Positions 1 through 15,200 of a stretch of DNA of 64,000 bases are shown here, piece after piece. The DNA is from Apostichopus japonicus (taxonomy: Eukaryota > Echinodermata > Holothuroidea > Aspidochirotida > Stichopodidae). Within the stretch, counting starts at the first letter, position 1. Every line of letters starts with the position of its first letter. The stretch covers positions 3,552,001 through 3,616,000 of the forward strand of contig NC_092562.1 in NCBI RefSeq assembly GCF_037975245.1, read 5' to 3'. Below the pieces are notes generated by a model that was given only the letters and a program-made list of their open reading frames with translations, did no database searches and had not been told where the DNA came from. A program made the position numbers and the translations under genes.

Positions 1-379
1 ACAATGGTAAACAACTGAGAAACATAACAAAGAAAAAGAACAGGACCGAGACAGCTGCCCTGTGGTACACCACAATTCAAAGAAAAATCTTTCGATGAGA
101 TATTTTCTATAGATACATGCTGTTTTCTGAAAGACAGATAATTACCAATCCATTTTTGTGCATTATTAACAATACCAAATTGGGTACGCAATATGTTCAT
201 AAGAATATCATGGTTAACAGTATCGAACGCTGCACTCAAATCCAACAGGATTAAAAGAGTGCATTGTTGTTGGTCCATATTCATCAATATATCACTATGA
301 ATTTTCATAAGTGCAGTTTCTGTAGAGTGATTTTGCCTGTACGCAGATTGGCAATCAGGAAAAGGAGCATGTGATGAAC

Positions 380-380
<1 letters not shown>
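1..380 (-). pseudogene. LINE reverse-transcriptase fragment (CR1/Jockey-like)
   Basis: The minus strand gives an open frame of about 120 codons running off the left edge, with reverse-transcriptase landmarks in order: [32 protein letters not shown] (first catalytic Asp block) and [13 protein letters not shown]. The YxDD block would lie beyond the left edge. The N-terminal side is cut by (TA)n at about 380. This is a non-LTR retrotransposon fragment. It lies where the 5' exons of gene 1 would be expected. Confidence 0.85.
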
Positions 381-2068
<1,688 letters not shown>

Positions 2069-3254
2069 GTAAGTTAACCGACAATCACTCCAATAACAAG
2101 AGTAAAACGAGATTGTATGACTGTTGTTTACGGTATTAATAAACACTACAGATTGACATCTTATTACCATAAAGATTCACTTTAAATGCTTAGTGTCACT
2201 AAATTTGATTTCCCATCATCCATGCTCATCATCCTCCATTCTCATCATTTCTATCATCTTCATAAAGTCAGCGCTAATGTAAATATCATGTCGTATCAGT
2301 TATATGTTAATCACTCACTTATATCAATTGACATTGTCCACAACCAATTTCTTAAAGTTACCGATCTCTTCCGGTGAGTCATCTGGGTTTTCTTTCCATA
2401 ATTGACGAAATTATTTCTATATAAGATCTGTCGTGTGTTCTGTTTCACAGACATCTGTCATCTATGAAGCTGAAGACGATACCAGAACGTCTGTTTGAAA
2501 ACACTTCAATTACTATGATTTTGTAAGTTTCATAACGAGATATGCCTTTAACTAGAAAATAATAAAGCAACGAAACTTACTGGAGAAAAGCAATAATGCT
2601 TGGCTACAAAGGTATGGCAAACTTTCGACATGAACATGGAGTCTTCAACTTATCTAATGCATAGCCTTTATGGATACAGTTAGCGTGATTGGTATTGTTT
2701 TTGTATTAGCACAGATGATAGCGTTCGTTGCTTCAAACTTCCGTACATAGGATCATTAACCTTAAAGGCATTAAAGACTCGCCCAAACCGCGTGCCGCCC
2801 TCTGAAAAAAAAGTTAACTTTCCGTTGCTTGCAATTGAAATTTTTCCTTGTCGCTATAAAATGCAGACAGTAATGAAACGTGATACCTTGTTATCTTTCA
2901 ACTGGACCTGGGATGTCCATCGCTGTTATGTACACTGTGGTGTGGGTATTGACCGTAGCTGCATGTATTGACTGTACACTAGTGTCTAATTACCGAAGGC
3001 AGCAAGCTGTGTGTGTATTTTCTGGGATCGATGGTGGTGTCTAACACTTCTGTTACACTTCATGCGAAACTAGGTCAGATTATCGGCATCGGACGTTTCT
3101 TTGTGCGCGAGTCTTCACTCCCTTGAAAAGTAGACAAAATTGTTCCCATGTTGTACACAGTCACATAATTTTATCCCGATGCTATTCTCTAGTGGGAAAG
3201 ATGGGGAACTGTGTTGAGGTTTCACATCAGGGAGCGACTGTGTGTAGGGTAATA
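2069..3254. repeat. Segmental duplication block 1b (matches 44643-45801)
   Basis: Contains the LRR exon 2451-2522, the TTAA-type MITE at 2762 and flanking intron. It joins directly to block 1a at 2068/2069, where copy 2 has 1385 extra bases. It ends at the TA target of transposon element 1. Confidence 0.9.
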
Positions 3255-6200
3255 CACTCTAAACACAATCTAGTCAAGCGAGGCTAAAGTCTAGTCATAT
3301 CGACTGGTTTACGTTAGTCAACGATTATCCCGCCATAATCTTGGTAGAGATGCCTTCACGACTAACCCAAAAGGTCGCCTGACCAGAACATAATGGTCAC
3401 AGTTCTATTTTAATCTGGTCCTACAATAAATGTCAGCACTGGGACGAAACTCACTAGTCAATCAGGTTGATATATTCGTCATATGAAAAAGCGCGGGAAA
3501 ATATTAACAATTGTAGCGCCACGGTACGGCCTAGCGTACTGCACTGAACTATAGTACATTGTACACATACGTACACGACGAGCAAGGAACGTACAGCAGG
3601 GAGTTAGCAGCCAGACGGTTACGGTACGAAAAATCAAAAAAATATTATCATCCAGTGATATTGTCAGTAACCATTGCAAGGTTAGTATATTAGACCAGTT
3701 TTCTTTGGGCCTTCGGCCAGTGTCGTTTGTTAGTCACTTAAAAAGTATATAGTATATTAGACCATAAAGTGTGTATTTTCGATTATTCCAACTTGTGTAC
3801 GAACAAGCTAAGATCTAGGTCCTAGGCTAGGCCTATCATGCAGTAGCTATAGGCGAATTGCCTAACGTTAAACCTAATGACGTTAAGCTGCCTTGTAGTT
3901 GTAGTAGTTGTACAGCACAGTTTATCGTATCATGGTGGCCCCGGTATTCACGCGTTTCTCATGTTTGCAATGGATAATTTCTTTACAAAATAACAAACCT
4001 AAATTAAACTTAATATTTATAATCTGTATTAGAAACTTTAGCCTTAGGGGGATAGGACCTTGGCTATATTATTCTTGAAATATTTTAGGGGGATAAATTC
4101 ACAGCAGTGTTTCTCTTGCACTTTCAGGGGGGACATAGCCTTTAGAGGCTTAGGTCCTAGGCCATATTATTTATACCTAGATTAGGTTTGAGTTAAGGAT
4201 TAGCCTCCAATTAGGGTCACCCTAAGATAATGAATTTACTAGAATAGTGTGTATGGGATTGTGTAGTTGCGTGCGAAACTGTTACACTAAATAAGCTGAT
4301 TATTCCTAGGGCCCTATAGCCCCCCCCCCCCAGGCCTAGCCCTAAATAGTTTTTATAAAATACAGAGGCTAGGCCTATGTTTCATACAAAACATCAACTG
4401 AACATGACGCCAATCTTTTATTACCAGTTTGTCCACTGACCATCCTATCCAACAATCCCGTTAACAATTCACAGGAGAATACACTCCCCCTTCCAAAATA
4501 AACATTGGGGACCTTGGAGCAATCTAACAGCCTATTGCTGCCACAGCTGTGTCATACTAATTTAAAGGCCTAGTTGTCAGTAATATAGAGGGGGAATATT
4601 TCTGGACAATTGCACTGACTTGTCCTGAATTTTTGGCTAAAATTTGTTATATATTCTAGCGACAGTTTTTTCTGCTATTTTTTAAGTTTGTACAAAACAG
4701 TTCCGATTCAGAACAAAGGTGGGTGGGTGTTTAATTTGTTGTAGCTGTTTGTAGGGAGTCATATAGCCTTGGACTAGGCTTTTTTCAAGATGGAATATTC
4801 CTCGCTTTACCTGTGGTACCGTGAACCGCAGTTGATCCCCCTAGGCTAACCCTAATTCCATTGGAAATAAAATAGGACATCTTTTACGGGGTGTTTCATT
4901 CAACTTTTTGGAAATAGTACAATTTCAAACATAAATGTATTTGGTTATCATTGTACACTTGACAAATGAAAATGTAGCTACCATAGAGGATTGATTAATG
5001 TTTGCACGTTTCTTTTCCATACAGGTATCAAATGCATTCAGGCTTCTGTATCACTGCATAGTAATTTCACTTCCATTTCTACTGTACATTTTAGTAATGG
5101 GATGTGATTAAATAGTTGAATTGTGACTGGTATCGTACCGTACATGTTTACCCACATGCTGTACAAAATATGCACATGAACTTTAGGGATGTGAACAAAT
5201 AACAAAAGTTGTATGTCTATCACATTGGCAGATAGACGTCGTTTAATTGTGGAAGAGGATGCTACTAGCGAAGTGGTTAAGAAAGTCTATCCTTGGCTAT
5301 TTGAAGATGAAGAGGTACTGTATGAATATGTCTTTGTAGATATTATTTATTATACAGTAGTCTGCGTAAAAGTAAAATTCAATCTTGTGGTTTCAAAAGT
5401 TATGGACATTTGAATATATTCACTTTAGGCCCACCACTTGTTCGAACCACGACTTTGTTTTTCAAAAATCAATTCAAGACAGTGTTGCGCTAAGCAGCGC
5501 GATTGCAGGATTCCCACACTTTTTTTGCTGATACCGCTATTGGGAATTTGTAGGGGGGGATGTTCCCCCTTAAAAAGAAACCATTTTGTTTTATTCTGAG
5601 CTAGAGCCCGATCTATACCTTTATCAGCAAGATCACTCCACAAAACCTCATGTCCTCATCCCAAGACTTGGGGAGCCTACTGCTCCTACATTGACCAGCT
5701 ACAGTAGTCTCTCTCTACTTCTTTACCAATTCGCATCTTCCATCCCTTTCGACATGTCTAAACCATCTCAATCTACGTCTCTGAACATAATCCCGAATAT
5801 GTGTTAGTCCTAAGCGATCTCTTAACTTCTCAGGTGAATTCACCATATGTACTGTATAATATCTAATTGATCTCATTTAACCATAGATACTACTTGAATT
5901 AAAGCGACTTGAAGGAAAGACGACAATGGCACAGTTACTTGGTGAAGGGCTTTCCAAGTATGGAGATGCCATAATCCGCTGCACTTTGAAGATGAAGCAT
6001 CCCACTGTCATAGATACATCCATGGAGAAGGACGAAGGTGCCTGTTAAGGTACATTAGTAACAATTCAATCTGTAATTCACTATTCAAGTGATCATCACC
6101 CAGGTATGTGCTGGGTCTTCAAAATGGACTACGAGCAAAGTCTGAGGCAGGGGTGGATGCAAAATATGTCTTGGTAAGGGGGTATAACTATTCAGATGTA

Positions 6201-9200
6201 TGGTAGTGAAAAATAAACACCTTCATTAGACATTAACGTTTGTCGTCTTGCATCATACAGTCTGAGGAAAATAGGGCGCATCCGTACATACTCAGACTGT
6301 GGTAGCACTAAAAGGCTAGTGCACGCATTTGTCTCTTCACATCTTGACTCTTGCAACAGACTCATTTATGGACTGCCAAATAAGCTCCAGCGTTGTACGA
6401 GCTGCCAGGTTGGTTACCTTATCTAGGAAGTGTGAACACATAACCCCCATCCTTGTAAATCTCCACTGGTTACAAGTGAAGAAGCGTATCATGTGTAAGT
6501 TAATGCTTTTGACCTACAAAATATTAAAGAAACTTGCTCCATACTATCTATGTAAACTTCTCAATATCATTGAACCGGTACATATTCTCAGGTCAAATGC
6601 TGCTACAACACTTATTGTACAAATGTCAGCACCATTACTTACGGTGAGAGTTCTTTTTTCAGCAGCTGCTAAACTCTGAAACCAACTACCACCACATGTT
6701 TGAAATGCTAAATCTATATGTAAATTTAGGACCTTGTTAAGACTTACTAGCAGAGGGTTGTGTGATTTTAAATCATGCTGATTTAAATCAGTGTTTTTTT
6801 TTAAATCACTGATTTAAATCACTTTTCTAATTCTTGGCAGGAAAAGTTGAATTTGTGGTCAGCATATTCTCTGAAATCAAGCAGTTCCTTATAAAATAGA
6901 GTCTCAATCAAGTATCAAAGCAATTTCAGTAAATCTGGGGGGGGGGGGGGGTTGTATTTTCAGGGAGAAAAATCCTTGTCACATACACCGGTATGGCATG
7001 AGGCCTATTATGCTTAAACAAATTGAACAATTCTAGAAATTGTCTGCTAGAATCCCCTCAGAGTTCAGTTAAGTTCAGTAGAATAAGGATCAGGATGGAC
7101 CCTGTGAAAGACCCTGTACCACAGATAACCCAGACTGCCAGATATGATCATGGATGAACACAATCAAGTGCTCAGATGATAACGAGACAGGCTGTGTATT
7201 GACGGTAGATTGCATAAATTATGGCTGTGAAGTACTTCATTTGGTACAAACAAGTGTCTGTGTTCAACAAAGGGAAATTGGTACAGTATCATGGGCCCCT
7301 TAGTGGAGGGGATATAGGGCCTAATTTTGAAATTATATTCAAGACTGTTGACTTCCCTTGATTGTCCCGAAATCAAATTAAATCATTGGGCTGACTGCTC
7401 GTATGTGATATGGGTGGGTATAGATGTTTTTGGAAGATTTAGGTAACATTTGAGAGGAAATTGAACTTTTGATTATTGCAAAATTTATTCGATTATTAAA
7501 AAAAAAATTAAAAAATCAACTCTGAATTAGCATTTATATTTGCAATATGGGTAATGTTTTGTATAATTATATTTTTTCTGTGTGCAGTGCATTGCAGCAT
7601 TGTGGTCTTGGACGGAATGCCCTATATAAAAACGTTTAATTATTATTAAGGTTATTATAACATGTTTGAAGTTATGGATATGGATATAGAATGTCTATTC
7701 CAATTTCCAAAAACAATTTTTTGGAAACAATGCAATTATTTTTTATGGCCCATGCCAGTAGGGGCCCACGACAAATAACTGAACAATTGGCATAACTTAA
7801 AGATGCTTGCTTGGGTTGAGCTCTCATACTTGATATTACTTAGCTAAGTAGCCTAGACCTTATCAAATGATACAAATATCTTTGCTGAAAATAAGACCTG
7901 TGATGTATTTAGTACTCTACTTTAATATTATCACCTAAGCAATTTATTGAGTATTGAGTATTGCTCTCCGGACTGCAGATGAGTGAATCTGTGATATTTT
8001 TGTCCTATCGATGTTACCAAATATGACATAATATCACTCTTCTGAAATGTCATGATGTTATGAGTGCTTTAACATTCTGTTGTTGATTTTTCTTTTAGAG
8101 TCTAGAATGCATGCAGCAATTCTGTCAGTTCCGACTCTACTGAATGAGAAGTTGGGTGCTATGATTGTATTTGCAGATGAGGATAGTGTAAGTACCCAAT
8201 GTATTATTTAAATCAACAGTATGTAAACTATGGGTCAAGGCCATCAGAGGTGGTCTGATATTGTATGTTACAGTGTCGAGGGTTCATCATGATAGTGCCC
8301 TGGTAGTGTTTCCTTGGGGGTATTCAGCAATTTTAGGTCTGATGCCATATGGGCTATATCAGGAAATAACTCAAAATTAATATTTTCCTACAGATTGTAT
8401 GGTCACAATGCTTAGAGTTTAATTGTCACGATAGTGTTTTGGTAGTGCTCCTTTGGGGTGTTTGGAATTTTAGGCCAAAGGTCATGTATGGGCCATATGG
8501 GCCATTTTGAACTCCTGAACTCCGCCTGAAATCACACAAAATGTTTCTTTTCCTATGAATTCTATGGTGCAGTGTTGAGCATTTTTCACAGTGGTACTTA
8601 GGTAGTGCCTCCTTTTGGTTTTTAGGATTTGGGGGCCTAAGTCACCTGTAGACCATATGGGCCAATTTATGAAATCACTCAAAATGATAGTTTTCATACA
8701 AATTTGCCCTAACATTTGTTGGGGCATCTTTCTTTTTTTTTGGGGGGGGGGGCATTTTTTGGCATCCTTATTTCTGGGGGGCCTTGAAATATTTGGGCCC
8801 TGAAAACCTTCTGTCTGCAACAAAGGCCCACACATCTGATCATTATTCCCTAACTAAATATCACATGTATGACCTGGGAGTGTTCATAGCTGTAAATATA
8901 GTAAGGGCATCATCACAAAGGTAGAATAGACTAGTATGTATGTGATAACTGGAACAGAATGTTGGACAGATTTCAATCTGTAGTTGCAGTAACCATAACC
9001 CAATGTGGATTTCCTGATCAGCCCCAAGTGTATTAAAATCATCTAGTGGAATGAATCCCTACCATGATGTAATTAGCTGTAACAAGATGTCATAACTCAT
9101 GGCAAATATTCATTTCTCTCTAAAATACACGGAACCAGTGCACCATTTAGCTCTGTTGTTTCATTTATACTCTGCTATAATTTATATCATCACAAATAGT

Positions 9201-12200
9201 ATTACTTGTAGTGAATACGATGTACTGTAAATTGATTTGAAAAAATATTTAAGAAATTATTTATTTTGATTCCTTCGTTGGTGGAGTATATTTGTTTGTT
9301 GGTCACGAATGGCCATCATGGTGGATCAGCCACCCCTCCCATTTTCTGAAACTGGAAAGCGCTGTATATTGAATACATATACCTTAATATCTTTGCAGGT
9401 TACAGACTTGTCAGACGTGCCAGTTTATATCCAGGTGACAGAGGATGAAGGTGTTCCAGAGTACACTGTGATAGTGGAAACCTTGCAAGTAGCTACTTTG
9501 AAAAGTTTGTTCGCAGCCATGTGCAATTATTTGGCAGTGTTCTATGTCCTAAATATGGCATATGAGCCTTTGCTGAAGAAAACCCTTCAGTTTTAAAAAA
9601 AATCATTTTGAATGTTGATGATACTACACCGGCAGATAAATCAGTCAATAAAATTCTGGAGAAACTAAACATGCAAATCGCTAAAAATTGATGGCCTAAT
9701 TACTGCTCCAGGCACCTACCATTTTTTGTACAGTTTTTTTTGGCTCAAACTGTCATCACATTTATAACATAGAATACTGCCTATCAATTGCACTAGCATA
9801 TATGAGTCAAAATAGGCTAAGGTGTTATAAAACTGTAACTAACTTGCAAATAATAAGTCATTGAAAATTTTTTCATGATCATTTGAGCTGTTGCGTGTGT
9901 TAGTTTTGACTTACAAAATGTTGTTATTTTTGGTTACGATGCCGAAGGCCGAGTAACCTATGCGATCAAGTTGGCGTGTGTGAGGGTGCGTTTGTTTTGC
10001 TATCTGACCGAGGACTTGAACAAAACAATTTCAGGTCCTCGGTTGTGATTTCTAAAGAATCACCACGTCCTCGGAAGAATTCTATTGTATGGGGTATTGT
10101 TAATGTTACGGTACGTGGATTTGAACAATGGAAAATACAATGGGGTCCTCGGTCTGAACGAAACACAAACATGTATGTGTGTGTGTGATGTGACAGCTTG
10201 CTCGTAAACACGATATCTCAACAACGACACATTGGATCAATGTCATATTGGACTGGTGATGTGTGGATGGTCCCTATTGTTTTTGTTCTCCATCACATGA
10301 ATATTAATAAGTGGGTAGGGCTTAAAGTAAAATTCTTAAAATGTCAATATCTTCGCAACGGTATGTCCGATCTGCTTCATACTTGGTATGGTGATGTAAG
10401 TGGTTCATTGTCACATGACAATGGAATTTCATCTAATTAATATTCATGAGTAGGTGGGGCTTAATCCTTAATTGCTAGAAATAGCTTGTAAACCTGAAAT
10501 CTTAGAAATTAAATGTTGAATTACTGTCATTTTGAACTAGTACATGCTCCATGATTAGTAGATGTTCCCTATTGTTTTTGTTGTTCATGACATGAATATT
10601 AATGAGTAGGCAGCAGTTAAAGTGAAATTCTTAAAATGTCAATAACTTTGCAACGGTATAACCGATCATCTCCATACTTTGTTGATTGGTGGTGGATAAT
10701 AATAGTTACATTTTCATATGAAAATAACATGTAACCTCATTAATATTCATGTGTTTGTTGGCCATATAGCATTTGTTGTCCCTCATTCCTAAACTCCTGT
10801 CATTCGTCACGTTTGACATGTTTTCCTGGTTCCTGGGAGCTTGCTGATCTTATCTATATTTGTTTTGCTTTATAAAACCTTGAAATTGGCTAGCCAGGCC
10901 ATTAAAGGAGTAGTCCAGTGACAAATTAAACTGGACTGAAAAAAAGTAACCTTTGCAATTAAGTTGGCATATGTGTATGTTGTAATGAGTTGGCATGTTT
11001 GTATGTTTTGATCAAGTTTGCGTGTGGGTATGTGTGTATATGTATGTTGCATAAATAGCTGGCTCAGACAATTAAAGGGATAGTCTATAGTGAAAATAGT
11101 AAATGAACTTAATAATCTGGTATTACTGTACATGTACCTATAGAGTATAGGGAAATCTTATGTGAGTGGGGTAGATTAATGTGTTGGTAGTAAGGTGTGA
11201 AACTGGTAAAATCTGATGGGTGTCAGGTGGGGGGGGGGGGGTTGTCAGATGAGTAGGGTGATGTTGGGATCAGGGTTGTAGGATGGTAGGTGAGGCTGCA
11301 GGTGGTATGATGGTAAGGGTTCCGCTCTGGGTTGGGGATATGGGTTGTGTCGTATGATCCCAATGTGTTTGTCTGGAGAGGGGGTGTGGGGTGGTGAAAT
11401 GCCTAGAGTCAACTATATCACTTTTTTTCAACTTTATATGTACATCAATAAAGGCATTAATTTTTGGTTTTGTTTACGATGGCCAGGTAATCTACAGTTT
11501 AGCATGTTTGCAAGTGTATGTATAATCTTAAAAACAATAAATTTAATTACTGTAAATGTATTGAATAACTTGTAGATATGCTACATTATCATTACATGGA
11601 CCTCATTGTTTTTGTTGTCCAGTACATGAATATGTGGGTGGGGCTTGTAATCAAATTCTTAAAATGTCGATATTTTTTCAAATATATGTCTGATCACCTT
11701 CATACTTGGTAGGTTGGTACAGTAGTGCTACAGGAAACTGAAATTTCATTTATATTCATGAGTGCAACTGACAACTTTATGTCTGATCAGCTTCAGTTTG
11801 GTTTCAGTTGTCTGGCAATAAGTACAATACAGGTATATAACAATAACAAATTCTGACTTATCTTATTTCATAAACTCTCATCTGCATCAGAACCACTAAA
11901 CCTTTGGGTTTTCTGGTTCTTCAATTACTGATGAAATCAGACACTCTTTTGTACTTACTATTGAGGTGAAGCATATGTAGTGTTTAAGAGAAAATATAAA
12001 ATGTGATTCCAAATTAATACAGAAATTCTTGCTTTCTTTTTTTCATGTGAGAGGGCTTGATGGTCTAGCAGTGGTTAAGACCCAATCAGGTTTTATATCC
12101 AAGAATTGTTCCCACCAGTTAGCTCAACAGACAGCTTTGTACCTATAAGGGAGTTGTCGCAGGTTCGAATCTGTGGTGGGTCATATAAAACTAGTATAGA

Positions 12201-15200
12201 AAAACTACTTTTATCCATGGGCAAGACTAACTGGATTAGTCAAGTGACTGCTGGACTAATCATTTAGGTCGCTTGACAAAAGCCTGGTCGATAGAGCATT
12301 GTTGAAAGACTAGCAAAAACTGGTCATGTGACTAATTGAATAAGTCAATTGACATCTTGACTAATCGTTTAGGTCGCTTGACTAAAGCCTGGTCGATAGA
12401 GGCATAATTGAATGACTAGTAAAAACTGGTCATGTGACTAATTGAATTAGTCAACTGACATCTTGACTAATCGTTTAGGTCGCTTGACTAAAGCCTGGTC
12501 GATAGAGGCATAATTGAATGACTAGTAAAAACTGGTCATGTGACAAGGTTTACTTAGTCATATGACCAGAACTATTTGGTCACTGGACCAAAAGTTAGTC
12601 AAGTGACTAGAATTAATTGGTCGATAGAAGCATTGTCTGGACTAATGTACTCTAGTCATCTTGACTAGATTATGTTTACAGTGTAGGGTCTTGACTTAGG
12701 GTAACTATTCCTGAATGCAGAAATAAAATTGGTTTGTGTTTCAACATTTCAGAGACATTGGGGACAACGAATTGGAGGAAATTCCTGCTAAACTGTTCTC
12801 GATTAATCCGAAAGTTCACTTTATGACAGCACTCTTTCTATGTGGTAATAAGCTTAAAACTCTGCCGAGAGGACTGTTCGACAATCTTCATTATCTTCAA
12901 AATCTGTGAGTTCAGGAAATTATTTTTTTTCTGTGAGAGAGAACGGAGGAAGTGTCAAAGATCCGGTCGCCTTTGCAAAATAAACCATAGCTGACATTGC
13001 AGCATGGCCTCGGTGTCTAAATGACCATATTGCTAACTTCATCGCTAATATCAGCATAATAAATTCGAAATAATATGAAAACACTTATACCAACGTTATC
13101 AACGCAAATAGGCTCGCTATATAGAATTATGTTTTCTTAGGTAGACTTTAGGTCTAGATCGAATTTGTGATAGGGCGGTTTTTTCCGTCTTCATGTTACA
13201 AATGTTGTAACTTTACCAGCGTGAAAGATATACACGAAAAGGTTGTTGAAATGAGCTGATACTCTTATTGACGCAAAGTATTATGATTTAAGTTCCTTTC
13301 AATAGGACCAAAATTGGACTATAAATTAAAAATTGTTTGCTATAAAATGGCAGCTAACAATTGGGGTTATCAGTAATGATATTGTGAAACTTTTAAGTGC
13401 TAGTCACTATAGGCTATGTATACTAATATGCTACATCCTTGTGGTATGTACCCCTACATGTGATAGTTCTAGTGGATTCTAGAACTATCTCTGTCATCGG
13501 TTTGATTGTACACGACGCAGTATACGAATGAAAGGAAATTAAAACTATCGTGATATTAAACTTCCTGTTGGGATTATGAAGGGACACATTGGTAAAACGG
13601 CTGTTTCTCATACTTCCGCATTTCTGTTGGAATGTTTGAGTAGGTCGGTAGGGGTTTGCTTATTCAAATTTCATATTATTTTATGTTGGTGACGCTGATG
13701 GATATTCTAAATATATATTTGCCCTGGATCAGTTCATATAGTAACCATTTCTGTGGTCAAATATTTCAAACAGAACGAACCCTTTTTAATTCTAATTATC
13801 TACTTTCAGTTCGACCTATTGGGCGGGATAAAATGACTGACCAGCGTTAAGTTCATCCAAAATAAGAATGCATTATATATGTTATAACATTTGGAATGAA
13901 TGTTCATAAGCAGTTGGATCGGTGCTTGGTATAACGTTGCTAAATAAATCACACTACACTCTTATAAACCAATGCCAGGCCTCACTCTGGACGAGATGAA
14001 TTAGTCCATGCGTTAAGTTCAACAGAGAATTGTTGTAAAAGATGTTATCAAACACGAGATACGGTTTGAAAGGATGATGTGTAAAAATGTTCGTAATTTA
14101 CAAATTGCCGGATGTAAATAGAATGTATGTCTCTTTATCAGCCCGTGAGCGACGTGATTGTTATCATATTTTTTGTAAATACGTAAATGTAATAATCATG
14201 AAAATTCAGTTTTACGTCAATATTGTGTGTTCTCCAATAGCCGACAGACTATCATTAAACATTTAATCCTTTCGAATAAGAAATAAGAATTTGAAGTGTA
14301 AGTTTACGTTTCTACCATCTAAAATTGCACATTTATTCTTCCTAACACAATCATTAAAACAGATTTCTCCACGATAACAACTTGAAAACTCTACCGGGAG
14401 CTATACTGGCTGGAACATCTTTGACTACCCTGTGAGTACATGTGTTCTATATAAATATAGATATAAATAACGATGAAACCAAAACGGCTGAAGAGCAAAC
14501 CGCTGGCCATGAATGGAACAGCCCGAAACCAGTCGTAAAGTGTTCAAATATAATGAAACCTTTAATGAGCAGAAATTTGAGAACGATAACGCTATGCCAT
14601 TACAACGCATTAATTACACTGACACTATGAAAGTTATTGAGCAAGCTTGTAAAATAAAACTGGTCATAAGGTTCGCCAACACTTTAGGGCTTTCTTTAAA
14701 GTCGTTTGTGATTTCCCCTATAGAGTCACTTCACTGTACTTTATTTAAACTAATAAATATGTGTTGAAATATACTTCATTATAATGCTCTCTTGGTAGAC
14801 AATAGACTCTTTGCCGTTGGTAGTAAAAAAAAAAACAACTAACAAGCCAACGACCATCCGATAAACAATATAAAGTTCCTGAAACATGTATATAATAATC
14901 CTAAGTAACGATTCAGTTGTGAAATGGTTATATACGTCGTATCGATTGCACCTGATATTTCCAAATATTTCAGGTATCTTTTTCAGAACGACATAGAATA
15001 CCTGACGGAACCATTATTCGGCAATGATAAAGGAAATTCAGCATTCAGCAAAATGTGAGTATAAATTGTTTTAGCAATTTAAAGACGGGCGATCGCAGGC
15101 GAAATAAACGGCACTGCTATTAACTCACCGAAAAAGTTTTGTACCACTCACAGAAATTCGGATGTTAATTAAAGTATATATGGGTAACTATACTACCAAC

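Larger units (their letters stand above)
5232..9691 (+). pseudogene. SAMD3-like multi-exon gene relic inside element 1
   Basis: Exon-like pieces with splice sites: 5232-5314 (DRRRLIVEEDATSEVVKKVY...), 5887 to about 6043 (ILLELKRLEGKTT..., joined in phase), 8099-8187 (MHAAILSVPTLLNEKLGAMI...) and 9399-9691 (VPVYIQVTEDEG..., then SLFAAMCNYLAVFYVLNMAY). The last exon stops after TLQF at 9596, but a one-base shift in a T/A run restores an open frame to 9691, so it is decayed. The RxxIxEE...YP.L and late VxxVT...VE patterns resemble the uncharacterised proteins often annotated SAMD3-like in fish and invertebrates. Function unknown. The N-terminal exon and some middle exons were not found. Confidence 0.5.
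3255..12683. mobile_element. Element 1: 9.4-kb TA-flanked DNA transposon
   Basis: Ends are terminal inverted repeats (left CACTCTAAACACAATC, right in reverse CACTGTAAACATAATC; 22 of the first 24 positions match) flanked by TA at 3253-3254 and 12684-12685. The second copy has the uninterrupted site, a single TA at 45800-45801, which fixes the boundaries. Subterminal DNA at both ends is rich in TAGTCA/TGACTA motifs. Inside are exon-like pieces of a SAMD3-like gene, a LINE fragment and degenerate repeats. No transposase was recognised. A TA target fits Tc1/mariner-like insertion; CACTG/CACTC ends with subterminal repeats also recall CACTA/EnSpm. The superfamily is unresolved. Confidence 0.85.

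Noticed and set aside
10900-11080. (A)TTAAAGG(A/G)(A/G)TAGTC repeats as ends of a further transposon
   Set aside because: Two similar short blocks in the same orientation, with no target duplication or matching inverted end visible.
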